Assembly (NCBI GenBank): GCA_964416315.1
Contig: CAYQDR010000050.1
Location: forward strand, 1 to 30,614
Length of the DNA stretch: 30,614 nt
From: CAYQDR01 sp964416315
GTDB taxonomy: Bacteria; Methylomirabilota; Methylomirabilia; Rokubacteriales; DASRDR01
Reading direction: 5' to 3'
The stretch's first letter is position 1. The number at the start of each line of letters is the position of its first letter. A program made the position numbers and the translations under genes. Positions 1 through 7,554 of the stretch are shown here, piece by piece. The notes beneath the pieces were generated by a model. That model saw only the letters and a list, made by a program, of their open reading frames with translations. It was not told the DNA's origin and made no database searches.

Positions 1-2228
1 CGGCTGCCCCCGCTGGGCCCCCCGGCGCGGCCCAGGCGGCGCCGGCGCCCGCACCGGCCCCCGGGGCACCGAGCGCGGGACCGCCGGTGCCGGCCGGCCG
101 GGGCCGTCAGATCGTCCTGAACTTCGACAATGCCGACATCGAGGCCGTCATCCAGGCCGCCAGCGAGATCGCCCAGTTCAACTACACCCTCGCGCCCGGG
201 GTGGCGGGCAAGAAGGTCACCGTCCAGACATCGAGCCGCATTCCCGAGGACGAGGTGGTCAACGTCCTCCTCGCGATCCTCGAAGTCCACGGCGTGACGG
301 CCGTTCGCGCGGGGAACATCTACAAGATCGTGCCCATTGCGGCGGCCCGGGAGAAGCCCCTGCCGACGATCGTCGGCACCCAGCCCGACCCGAGCCGCCG
401 GGCGGACGAGGTGATCACCCAGATCATCCCGATCGCCCACCTGCCCGCCGAGCGGATCGCCGTAGCGATCCGCCAGTTCGTCCACGGCGGCAACGTCGTG
501 GTCCACGGGAACCTCCTGATCATCACCGACACGGCCGGCAACGTCGCGCGGCTCCTGCAGATCATCGGCGTCCTCGACGTGGAGGCCGGGCTCGACGAGC
601 TCCGCATCCTGCCCGTGCGATACGCCGACGCCGTGGAGCTCGCCCGGATCCTCAACGACTTCTTCAGCGGCCGGCGCGTCCGAATCCCCACACCCGCGCC
701 GACGCCGATCGTGCCGCGGCCCGGGGTCGCGCCGACACCTGCCCCGACCGTGGCCGAGCCCGCGGAGCGTCCGCCGCTGATCATCGCCGACAAGCGCACG
801 AACGTCCTCATCGTGTCCGCGCGCCGCGCCGACATGGAGACCATCACCCAGCTCATGAGCCAGCTCGACGTGGACACCCAGGCGAACAAGCGCGTGTTCG
901 TCTACTATGTCGAGAACGTCAAGGCCAAGGACCTCGCGGCCACGCTCACGGAGATCTTCGGCAAGCCCGGCGAGGCCCCCGCTCGCCCTGAGCCCCGCGA
1001 GGCCGCGCCGGCGGCCCCGCCCTACCCTGGGGCGCCCCCACCGACGCCGCCCGCGCCGCTACGGCCGACGCCAACGCCGACCGCCCCGGGACCGCCCGGC
1101 GCCGAGCTCGAGCCCAGCGTCGTCGAGGGCCAGGTCAAGGTCGTCGCGGACGAGCCGAACAATGCGCTGGTCGTCACGACGTTCCCGCGGAACTGGCCGC
1201 TCATCGAGGACACGATCCGCAAACTCGACCGGACCCCGAAGCAGGTCCTGATCGAGGTCCTCGTGGCGGAGGTCTCGCTCGACGACGACCTCCAGCTTGG
1301 TCTCGAATGGACGCTGCGAACCCAGGGCGACATCACAGTGGGTGGCCAGAGATACAACGTCGGCGGCGTCTCGCGCGTTGACGTCGGTCCGCCGTCTACG
1401 CTACCGACGCCTGCGCTCCCGCCTCCGGGCTCGACCTTCCCCGTCAATGTTCCGCCGGTCGCCGGCTTGGCGTTCTTCATCTTCGAGACCGACCGCTTCC
1501 TCGGACTCATCAATCTCTTCGCGAGCTATGGCAGGGTCAACGTTCTGTCGAGCCCGCACATCCTGACGTCCGAGAACAAAAAGGCCGTCATCAACGTCAG
1601 CAATTCCATCCCGATCGTCACGAGTTTCACCGGCGCCCAGACCGGCGTCGTTCCCGGTCAAGTCCAGCAGCCGCCCCAGACAATCCAGACCTCTAACGTC
1701 GAGTACCGCGACGCGGGGATCATTCTCACGGTGACCCCGCGGATCAGCGACAAGCGGGTGGTCGCGCTCGACGTCAAGCAGACGGTGAACGACGTGGGCG
1801 CGCCTCAGCCACCCAGCGGCTCCCCCGTCATCATCAAACGGGAAGCCGAGACGTCGGTCGTACTCCACGACAACCAGACGCTCGTGCTGGGCGGGCTGAT
1901 TCAGACAACGCAGAGGAGCTCCCGGGCGGGAATCCCCTGGCTGTCGCGGATCCCGATCATCGGGTTCCTGTTCGGGCGCAGCGGCGAGACGCTCCGCCGG
2001 ACCGAGCTGCTCCTGTTGATCACACCCCGGGTGATCGGCGATCCGACCGAGGCCCGCGAACTGTACGAGCAGATCCGTTCGCAGCGCCCTGACCTGCAGC
2101 GGGGCCTGCGAACCCACCCCACCATCCTCAGGCCGGAGTCGGCCGAGCCGAGCGCGCTCCCAGAGCCGGTGCCGCCGGCCACGCCCCCCACGCGGCCTCT
2201 CGAGGGAGGGCTGCCCAGTGAGCGCTGA
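1..2228 (+). CDS. gspD: Type II secretion system secretin GspD, 5' end outside window
   Basis: Outer-membrane secretin that forms the gated exit channel of a type II secretion (or related pilus) system. The frame is open to the left edge through an Ala/Pro-rich stretch, so the true start and signal peptide lie outside; the GTG at 87 is only the first possible start inside the window. Counting from 87, an N0 domain covers about residues 10-85 (starting RQIVLNFDNADIEAV). N1-N3 type repeats follow to about 375, interrupted by two Pro/Ala-rich linkers (about 200-230 and 295-350). The secretin barrel domain covers about 395-660 and includes the family signature IPWLSRIPIIGFLFG and the closing segment TELLLLITPRVI. 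The C-terminal tail is again Pro-rich. The stop overlaps the start of the next gene by 11 bases, so the two are probably co-translated. Family assignment is secure; which secretion machine it serves cannot be told from here. Confidence 0.95.
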   Translation, partial: AAPAGPPGAAQAAPAPAPAPGAPSAGPPVPAGRGRQIVLNFDNADIEAVIQAASEIAQFNYTLAPGVAGKKVTVQTSSRIPEDEVVNVLLAILEVHGVTAVRAGNIYKIVPIAAAREKPLPTIVGTQPDPSRRADEVITQIIPIAHLPAERIAVAIRQFVHGGNVVVHGNLLIITDTAGNVARLLQIIGVLDVEAGLDELRILPVRYADAVELARILNDFFSGRRVRIPTPAPTPIVPRPGVAPTPAPTVAEPAERPPLIIADKRTNVLIVSARRADMETITQLMSQLDVDTQANKRVFVYYVENVKAKDLAATLTEIFGKPGEAPARPEPREAAPAAPPYPGAPPPTPPAPLRPTPTPTAPGPPGAELEPSVVEGQVKVVADEPNNALVVTTFPRNWPLIEDTIRKLDRTPKQVLIEVLVAEVSLDDDLQLGLEWTLRTQGDITVGGQRYNVGGVSRVDVGPPSTLPTPALPPPGSTFPVNVPPVAGLAFFIFETDRFLGLINLFASYGRVNVLSSPHILTSENKKAVINVSNSIPIVTSFTGAQTGVVPGQVQQPPQTIQTSNVEYRDAGIILTVTPRISDKRVVALDVKQTVNDVGAPQPPSGSPVIIKREAETSVVLHDNQTLVLGGLIQTTQRSSRAGIPWLSRIPIIGFLFGRSGETLRRTELLLLITPRVIGDPTEARELYEQIRSQRPDLQRGLRTHPTILRPESAEPSALPEPVPPATPPTRPLEGGLPSER

Positions 2229-2825
2229 CCGCCGCCTGTGCCGTACCCCCGCCCTGCTCCTCGCCGCGCTGGCCGTGCTCCTCGCCGGGTGTGACGGCTC
2301 GGGCCGGGAGGGCAACGAGTTCGTATTCCTGACCGTGGACGGGTTCAACACGGGCGGCAGCGGGTCGATCGGCACGGTGAACTCGTCGCTCGCGGACCGG
2401 AACAGCTCGACGCTGGTGTGCGTGACCCTCCGCAACAACCTCAAGAACCCGACCGTGACGTCACCCACGGGCCTGGACAACGTGGTCATCACCTCCTACA
2501 CGGTGAAGCTCACCCGCTTCGACGGAGGTCCGGTGCCGGGACCCTTCACGTTCGGCGCCAGCTTCACGGTCCCCGCCGGCACGGCCTCGAATGGCACGCT
2601 CAGCGGGAACACCGCCAGCGCGGGGATCGTCCTGGTCCCCGCCCAGGCCAAGAACGAGCCGCCACTCAGCACGGCGGCGCTGCCCGTCGCGGCCAACGCC
2701 GAGGTCGTCTTCAAGGGGCGGGACGGCGGGGGGAACCCGTCCAGACGGAGGGCGCGATCACGGTGAACTTCATCGGGACGGGGTCAGACACCACCGTGAG
2801 CTGCGGCGGGGTGGTATCCCCGTAA
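2218..2825 (+). CDS. Secreted lipoprotein of unknown function, apparent frameshift near 2728-2740
   Basis: Starts at a GTG overlapping the secretin stop. Residues 1-25 form a lipoprotein signal peptide: a basic N-terminus, a Leu/Ala core and the lipobox LAGC with Cys25 as the lipidation site, followed by Asp. The mature part is rich in Thr, Ser, Gly and Val, like a beta-sandwich. In the starting frame the protein ends at 2766 with a basic, unlike-protein tail. One base earlier or later in frame, the sequence continues sensibly from GEPVQTEGAITVNFIGTG to a stop at 2823-2825. The change of frame falls at a run of six G (2728-2733), where one extra G would restore a protein of about 202 residues. 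This may be a sequencing error, a true pseudogene or slippage. Linkage suggests a role tied to the secretion system, but nothing in the sequence proves it. Confidence 0.75.
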
Positions 2826-2854
2826 CCAGCGGCCGGGGAGCGGCACGAGGGGCA

Positions 2855-2874
2855 CCCGGCGACGCCGGGCGTTT
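2855..2874. terminator. Hairpin between convergent genes
   Basis: CCCGGC (2855-2860) pairs with GCCGGG (2864-2869) across a GAC loop, followed on the + strand by CGTTTCC. It lies between the lipoprotein stop (2825) and the stop of the ketoacyl synthase on the other strand (2877), the usual place for a terminator. The T tract is poor, so confidence is moderate. Confidence 0.45.
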
Positions 2875-2876
2875 CC

Positions 2877-3971
2877 TCACCAGCGGAGGAGGGTCGCCCC
2901 CCAGGCGAAGCCGGTCCCGAAAGCGGCGGTCAGGATCAGGTCCCCCTCCTTGATCCGGCCCTCGGTGAAGGCTTCGTGGATGCAGATCGGCACGGACGCG
3001 GCCGAGGTGTTCCCGTACTTCTCGATGTTGGTGAACATCTTCGAGGCGGGGATCTTCACGGACTCGGCGATCGCGTCGAGGATGCGCATGTTCGCCTGGT
3101 GGAAGAGGTAGAGATCCACGTCCTCGGGCCCGAGGCCGTTGGCCTCCAGCGTCTCCCGCATGACCTCCTTGAACCGCCGGACCGCCTGGACGAAGATCGC
3201 CCGCCCGTTCATCCGCGGCCGGGCCCGCCCGTCGTCGATCTTCTTCTTCGAGACGAGCGGATACGTCGAGTTCCCGTAGATCTCCCCGTAGAGCTTGTCG
3301 AGGATCGTCCCGTCGGTGTGGAGGTGGTGCGAGATCAGCCCGCTCTGCGAGCGCCCGTCCACGGCCTGGAGCACCGCCGCGCCGGCGCCGTCCGCGAAGA
3401 GCACGGCCATGTCGCGCCCGCGGTCGGAGTACTCCATCATCGGCGAGAGCATCTCCGCGCCGACCAGGAGCACGCGCTCGTACATGCCCATCCGGATGAA
3501 GGCGTCCGCCGTCGCAAGCGCGTACACGAAGCCGGCACAGCCCTGCTGGAGGTTCAGGACCGGGGTGCTCGTCAGGCCGAACTTGGAGGCCATGACGCAG
3601 CCGGTGTGCGGGTACGCGTACTCGGGGATCGTCGTCGTGTCGATGATGAAGTCGATGTCCTCGATGCGGAGGCCCGCGTTCTTCAGCGCCATCTGCGAGG
3701 CCTCGCAGCCGAGGTCCGACGGCGCCAGGTCCGCGTCGATCTTCCCGTCGACGCCCCGGGCGTAGACCTCCCGGATGTACGCCTCCTTGTCGGGCGCGTC
3801 CGCGAGGCGCAGGAGGAACCGGTACGTGCTCGGCGACACCCGGCGCTCCTTGATGCCGGTGCGCTGGGTGATCCACTCGTCGGACGTGGTGAAGCACCGG
3901 GCGAGCAGATGGTTGTCCACCACGCACTCCGGCACGGCCATCCCGGTTCCGACGATCTTCGCTTTCTTCAT
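2877..3971 (-). CDS. 3-oxoacyl-ACP synthase III (FabH-like ketoacyl synthase)
   Basis: A thiolase-fold condensing enzyme of the KAS III type, which joins an acyl-CoA starter to a malonyl-ACP (or related) extender. The 364-residue product shows the full catalytic triad of the family: Cys145 in QQGCAGF, His291 in FHQANMRILD and Asn321 in YGNTSAAS, plus the C-terminal AFGTGFAWGA glycine-rich turn. It is about 45 residues longer than typical FabH, mostly through an insertion at about residues 48-80 in the N-terminal half. This may mark a specialised subfamily rather than the housekeeping enzyme. The start ATG is preceded by AAAGG about six bases upstream. The gene lies 90 bases downstream of an enoyl-CoA hydratase on the same strand but has its own likely promoter in that gap. 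The family is certain; the exact substrate is not. Confidence 0.9.
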   Translation of the reverse strand: MKKAKIVGTGMAVPECVVDNHLLARCFTTSDEWITQRTGIKERRVSPSTYRFLLRLADAPDKEAYIREVYARGVDGKIDADLAPSDLGCEASQMALKNAGLRIEDIDFIIDTTTIPEYAYPHTGCVMASKFGLTSTPVLNLQQGCAGFVYALATADAFIRMGMYERVLLVGAEMLSPMMEYSDRGRDMAVLFADGAGAAVLQAVDGRSQSGLISHHLHTDGTILDKLYGEIYGNSTYPLVSKKKIDDGRARPRMNGRAIFVQAVRRFKEVMRETLEANGLGPEDVDLYLFHQANMRILDAIAESVKIPASKMFTNIEKYGNTSAASVPICIHEAFTEGRIKEGDLILTAAFGTGFAWGATLLRW

Positions 3972-4012
3972 GGCGACCTTTCGGGGGAGGGCAGTTTCGG
4001 GATGCCGTGCCT

Positions 4013-4042
4013 AGGCTACTATCCTCGCGCGAACGCTGTCAA
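4013..4042 (-). promoter_or_regulatory. Probable sigma-70 promoter for the KAS III gene
   Basis: Reading the minus strand, a perfect TTGACA (4042-4037) is followed after 18 bases by TAGCCT (4018-4013), which keeps the T, A and final T of the -10 consensus. Transcription would start near 4006, leaving a leader of about 35 bases that contains the AAAGG ribosome site. Confidence 0.5.
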
Positions 4043-4061
4043 GTTGCGATCACGGGCGGCC

Positions 4062-4847
4062 CTACTCACCCGTGAACCGTGGGGCGCGCTTCTCGAAGAA
4101 CGCCGCGAGGCCCTCGCGGTGGTCCGTGGACGTGATCATCATGCCCTGGACGAGCGCCTCCCACGCGAGGGCCGTGTCCAGGTCGATGTCGAGCGCCCGG
4201 TTTAGGAGCGACTTCGCCATGGCGTGCGCTCGCGGCGGTCCGTCGGCGAGCTGGCGGGCGAGCGCCCGAGTACGCCCTTCGAGCTCCACCGCCGGCACGA
4301 TGCGGTTGACGAGCCCCAGCCGCTCGGCCTCGGCGGCCCCGATGACGTCGGCCGTGAAGACGAGCTCCTTCGCTCTCGCGAGGCCGACCCGGCGCGGGAG
4401 CAGGTAGATCCCCCCGCCGTCGGGCACGAGCCCGATCCGCGCGAAGACCTCGCCGAACCGCGCCCGGTCGGAGGCGACGACGAGATCGCACGCGAGGGCC
4501 AGATTGCAGCCCGCCCCCACCGCGAACCCGTCCACCATCGCGATCGTCGGGGTCCGGAAGTGGACGAGGGCCCGCACGGCGCGATTCATGGCCTCGACCC
4601 GGGCCCGGCCCTCGGCCGCGGTCATGCGGCGCTCCAGCATGAACTTGACGTCCCCCCCGGCACAGAAGTGCTCCCCGGCCCCCCGCAGGATCAGCACCCG
4701 CACCCCGGGATCTTCCCCGAGGGCGCGGAGGGCCGCCTCGAGCGCCTCCCGCATCTCGAGGTTGAGCGCGTTCCGGGCCTCCGGCCGGTTCAGGGTCACC
4801 GTGGCGATGCGGTCCGCCTGCTCGACCAGCACGGTCGCGCCACCCAC
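4062..4847 (-). CDS. Enoyl-CoA hydratase/isomerase (crotonase family)
   Basis: A crotonase-fold enzyme, probably hydrating 2-enoyl-CoA in fatty acid or branched-chain acid breakdown. The 261-residue size matches the family. The two oxyanion-hole segments are visible: FCAGGD (residues 61-66) and GAGCN (111-115). Glu133 and Glu161 fall where the two catalytic glutamates of classic enoyl-CoA hydratase lie, so hydratase rather than purely isomerase activity is plausible. The GTG start at 4847-4845 is chosen because AAAGGAGG lies about six bases upstream and the family N-terminus (short strand, then VTLNRPEARNAL) begins there. The frame stays open much further upstream, but that part is antisense to the response regulator gene and is not coding. 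The gene is divergent from the NtrC-type activator. Confidence 0.93.
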   Translation of the reverse strand: MGGATVLVEQADRIATVTLNRPEARNALNLEMREALEAALRALGEDPGVRVLILRGAGEHFCAGGDVKFMLERRMTAAEGRARVEAMNRAVRALVHFRTPTIAMVDGFAVGAGCNLALACDLVVASDRARFGEVFARIGLVPDGGGIYLLPRRVGLARAKELVFTADVIGAAEAERLGLVNRIVPAVELEGRTRALARQLADGPPRAHAMAKSLLNRALDIDLDTALAWEALVQGMMITSTDHREGLAAFFEKRAPRFTGE

Positions 4848-4943
4848 GCCGAGCCTCCTTTCCCGCCCAGAGCGCCGTGGCCCCCGCCCCCGGGGGTTCC
4901 CCGGCGCTGTTGTCAGGACGAAACGGGGGGTCAGCCCGAAAAG

Positions 4944-4973
4944 TTGACAAGAAACTGACCGCCCGCGTACCGT
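4944..4973 (+). promoter_or_regulatory. Probable promoter of the NtrC-type gene, predicting a leaderless mRNA
   Basis: TTGACA (4944-4949) is a perfect -35 box. After 18 bases comes TACCGT (4968-4973), a weak but allowed -10 box. Only six bases separate the -10 box from the ATG at 4980, so transcription should start at or next to the start codon. No purine-rich ribosome site precedes the ATG, which agrees with a leaderless message. Confidence 0.5.
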
Positions 4974-4979
4974 TAGCTC

Positions 4980-6329
4980 ATGGACAGCATCCTCGTCATC
5001 GACGACGAACGCAACATCCGGGCGTTGCTGACCAAAGTCCTCACCCAGGACCGGATGGAGGTCCACACGACGGGAACGGGGGCCGAGGGACTCCGCCTGA
5101 CCGACGACGTGACGCCGGATCTCGTCCTCCTCGACCTTCGCCTCCCCGACATGAACGGGATGGATGTCCTGAGGTCCCTCAAGGCGCGCCATCCCGGCAC
5201 CGCCGTGATCATCATCACGGCCTACGGCGAGATCAAGAGCGCCGTCGAGGCGATGAAGGGCGGCGCCACGGACTATCTCGAGAAGCCCTTCGAGCCGCTC
5301 GACAAGCTCCGCCTGACCGTCGCCCGGACCCTCGAGGAAGTCAAGGCGCGCCGGGAGATCCACCGGCTCCACGAGCGGGAGCAGCGCCAGTACAGCGCCG
5401 AGCAGCTCGTCGGCGAGTCCGAGGCGACCCGCCGCCTCCGGGACGTCATCCGGCAGGTCGCGAAGAGCGAGGCCCATACCGTCCTCATCCTGGGCGAGAG
5501 CGGGACCGGCAAGGAGCTGGTCGCCAAGGGCCTCCACTACGAGAGCCCCAGGCGCGAGTTCCCCTTCATGGAGGTCAACTGCGCGGCCATCACCGAGACG
5601 CTCTTCGAGAGCGAGCTGTTCGGCCACGAGAAGGGCGCCTTCACCGACGCCAAGGCGTCCAAGAAGGGCCTGATCGAGCTGGCCGACCGGGGAACGCTGT
5701 TCCTGGACGAGGTGAGCGAGATGTCGCTCTCGAGCCAGGCCAAGCTGCTCCGGTCGTTGCAGGAGCGGGTCTTCAAGCGCGTCGGGGGCACGCGCGACAT
5801 CCGAGTGGACGTCCGGGTCATCGCGGCGAGCAACCGGCCGCTCGAGGCGAGCATCAAGGAGGGCAAGTTCCGCGAGGACCTCTTCTACCGCCTCAACGTC
5901 ATCCCGATCACGATCCCGCCCCTCCGCGAGCGGCCGGAAGACATCCTGGCCCTCGCCCGCCACTTTCTCGCCGAGGCCAACCGCATGTTCCATAAGACGA
6001 TCCGGGGCTTTGCTCCGGACACGGAGCGCCTTCTCGTCGGATACCCCTGGCCCGGCAACGTCCGCGAGCTGAGAAACCTCGTGGAGCGTCTCGTGATCCT
6101 CGCCACCTCCGACGTCGTCGAGCCCCACCACCTGCCCCCTCCCTTCGCGGGCGCGGTGGCCGCCGCCCCGGCCGCGGCCGTGGCCTCGCAGGGGCTCCGG
6201 ACCCTCGCCGAGGTCGAGCGCGCGTACATCCACCAGGTTCTCCAGAACGTACAGGGGAACAAGAGCAAGGCGGCGAAGGTCCTCGGGATCTCCCGCCAGA
6301 CCCTCCGGAAAAAGCTCGAGGAGACCTGA
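4980..6329 (+). CDS. NtrC-family sigma-54-dependent response regulator
   Basis: A 449-residue activator with the three-part architecture of NtrC. The receiver domain (1-120) has the acidic pocket at Asp8/Asp9, phospho-acceptor Asp52 in LLDLRLPD and Lys102 in EKPF. The AAA+ domain (about 142-375) has Walker A GESGTGKE (172-179), the sigma-54-contacting loop GAFTDA (219-224), Walker B GTLFLDE (238-244) and Arg-finger region. The GAFTDA form differs from the textbook GAFTGA by one residue, a variant that I believe occurs in other activators. A Fis-type helix-turn-helix ends the protein (NKSKAAKVLGISRQTLRKKL). No sensor kinase gene adjoins it; two kinases lie about 5-7 kb downstream. A sigma-54 promoter starts 138 bases after the stop, which makes the following operon the obvious candidate target. 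Confidence 0.96.
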   Translation: MDSILVIDDERNIRALLTKVLTQDRMEVHTTGTGAEGLRLTDDVTPDLVLLDLRLPDMNGMDVLRSLKARHPGTAVIIITAYGEIKSAVEAMKGGATDYLEKPFEPLDKLRLTVARTLEEVKARREIHRLHEREQRQYSAEQLVGESEATRRLRDVIRQVAKSEAHTVLILGESGTGKELVAKGLHYESPRREFPFMEVNCAAITETLFESELFGHEKGAFTDAKASKKGLIELADRGTLFLDEVSEMSLSSQAKLLRSLQERVFKRVGGTRDIRVDVRVIAASNRPLEASIKEGKFREDLFYRLNVIPITIPPLRERPEDILALARHFLAEANRMFHKTIRGFAPDTERLLVGYPWPGNVRELRNLVERLVILATSDVVEPHHLPPPFAGAVAAAPAAAVASQGLRTLAEVERAYIHQVLQNVQGNKSKAAKVLGISRQTLRKKLEET

Positions 6330-6355
6330 GCCTTCCCAGGGTGCAAGCCACTGGA

Positions 6356-6386
6356 CAGTTCCTGCTGGCGTCGTGGTAAGGAACTG
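6356..6386. promoter_or_regulatory. Inverted repeat, candidate enhancer site for a sigma-54 activator
   Basis: CAGTTCC (6356-6362) and GGAACTG (6380-6386) form a perfect 7-base inverted repeat with a 17-base spacer. CACTGG (6349-6354) and CCAGTG (6404-6409) form an outer pair. The repeat lies about 105-140 bases upstream of the start predicted from the sigma-54 promoter, a usual distance for NtrC-type binding. Binding is inferred, not shown. Confidence 0.4.
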
Positions 6387-6466
6387 GGCGGCGGCGCGGC
6401 CCGCCAGTGCCGAGCGGTCAGTGGAAAACACCGTGATTTCAATAAGTTGGATCGCTCACCCCTGCG

Positions 6467-6482
6467 TGGTACCACCCTTGCT
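6467..6482 (+). promoter_or_regulatory. Sigma-54 (-24/-12) promoter
   Basis: TGGTAC (6467-6472), five bases, then TTGCT (6478-6482). The GG and GC doublets are exactly ten bases apart, as sigma-54 RNA polymerase requires, and only one base (T for C in TGGCAC) departs from consensus. Transcription would start near 6493, about 78 bases before the ATG at 6571. An NtrC-type activator gene ends immediately upstream. Confidence 0.7.
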
Positions 6483-6570
6483 TCCCTGGAGAGGACGACA
6501 ACCCAGGCAGTCTGGCAACCGAGGAGCCGGCCCAGGCCGACTCGCCGGGCGGAGAAGGGGGGAAAGACCG

Positions 6571-7527
6571 ATGGGACTGACGTTCAAGAAGCTTGAGGTC
6601 AGGGATCTCCGGGAGATCGAGAGCCTCATCACGGAGAACGTGGAGAGCGTCGAGCCGGGGCTCCGGATCATCGACTCCTCCGTCCTCCTCGGCCACGCGC
6701 GGATCGACTTGGTCGGCCTGGACTCCAAGGACTCGCTCGTCCTCCTCGCCCTGGGATTCACGGCCAACGACGAGATGCTGCTGCGCGTCCTGGACGGGTA
6801 TTCCTGGTGTCTCGAGTACCCCGACACGATCCGCCGGCTGTACCCGAAGGCGCGCACCAAGGTCGGCCGGACCGAGCGCCTGCCCCGGGTGGTCTTCATC
6901 GCCGGGGCGACGCCGGACTCCTTCCTCCGCAAGCTCAAGCAGTTCAGCTTCCCCGAGGTGGACTGCCTGCGCTTCCTCAACCTCGAGGTGAACGGGACGG
7001 CGGCCGTCTTCTTCGAGACAGTCGCGAAGCTGCGGCGGACCGTCCCGGGCGTGGCGCCGGCGGAGGACTCGGCCGAGCTGCCGCAGGGCATCGAGCAGCA
7101 TCCGTTCATCGAGGGGACGCCGCCGGTGGCGTCCGTGGCCCCGGCGAACGGGAACGGCGCCCGGCCAGCGTCGCAACCGCCCGCCGCCGAGCAGGCTGTG
7201 GGCGAGGTCACGGGCGACGTCGAGCAGCATCGGGGTGAATGGCGGGACTTCCTCAAGCAGCTCGGGGCCGAGGCCCCGCAAGAGGATCCGGGCGCAGGAC
7301 CGTCCGGCGACGTGCCCGTCCGGCCGCAGGTGATCGATCGGATCTCGACGCTCGAGACGACGCTCCGGGCCAGTGCGGCGAGCCCCGTGAATGCTGCGGC
7401 CGCGCCCGCACCGGAAGGATCCTGGCTCGGTGCCGATGAGGATTCGGGAGCCCCCGGCCACCCGGAGAACGGCTCGCTGACCCGGGAGTGGCGGGATTTC
7501 CTCAACCAGCTCAAGGCCGCTCAGTAA
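6571..7527 (+). CDS. Protein with degenerate restriction-endonuclease-like domain and duplicated EWRDFLxQL motif
   Basis: A 318-residue protein that I do not recognise as a named family. The N-terminal part (about 1-155) resembles the PD-(D/E)XK nuclease fold of NucS/DUF91-type proteins: a helix with Glu16/Glu23, then RIDLVGLD (residues 45-51, with Asp46 at the usual metal-ligand position), then a hydrophobic strand LVLLALGF. In an active nuclease this strand would carry E-x-K; here it reads A-L-G, so the domain is probably catalytically dead. The rest (about 160-318) is a low-complexity Pro/Ala/Glu linker carrying the same nonapeptide pattern twice, EWRDFLKQL (223-231) and EWRDFLNQL (306-314). 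The start has GGAGAAGGGGGG upstream. It is the first gene after the sigma-54 promoter and precedes the HD-GYP regulator by 27 bases. A scaffold or adaptor role is possible but is inference. Confidence 0.8.
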   Translation: MGLTFKKLEVRDLREIESLITENVESVEPGLRIIDSSVLLGHARIDLVGLDSKDSLVLLALGFTANDEMLLRVLDGYSWCLEYPDTIRRLYPKARTKVGRTERLPRVVFIAGATPDSFLRKLKQFSFPEVDCLRFLNLEVNGTAAVFFETVAKLRRTVPGVAPAEDSAELPQGIEQHPFIEGTPPVASVAPANGNGARPASQPPAAEQAVGEVTGDVEQHRGEWRDFLKQLGAEAPQEDPGAGPSGDVPVRPQVIDRISTLETTLRASAASPVNAAAAPAPEGSWLGADEDSGAPGHPENGSLTREWRDFLNQLKAAQ

Positions 7528-7554
7528 CCCCGGCGCGGAAGGGGGGCAGGGACG

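Noticed and set aside
2728..2736. Programmed -1 ribosomal frameshift in the lipoprotein gene
   Set aside because: The G run could slip, but the bases in frame (C-GGG-GGG) do not form a proper slippery heptamer and no pseudoknot is evident; an indel is simpler.
4848..6431. Very long open minus-strand frame continuing upstream of the enoyl-CoA hydratase and opposite the NtrC-type gene
   Set aside because: It is exactly antisense to a gene with clear receiver, AAA+ and Fis domains; its product is an Asp/Glu/Leu/Arg-rich sequence without domains. Open antisense frames are expected in DNA with G/C-rich third positions.
6466..6478. GTGGTACCAC palindrome before the gene at 6571, reminiscent of a T-box antiterminator or operator
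   Set aside because: No upstream specifier stem or terminator is visible, and the bases are better explained by the -24/-12 promoter.
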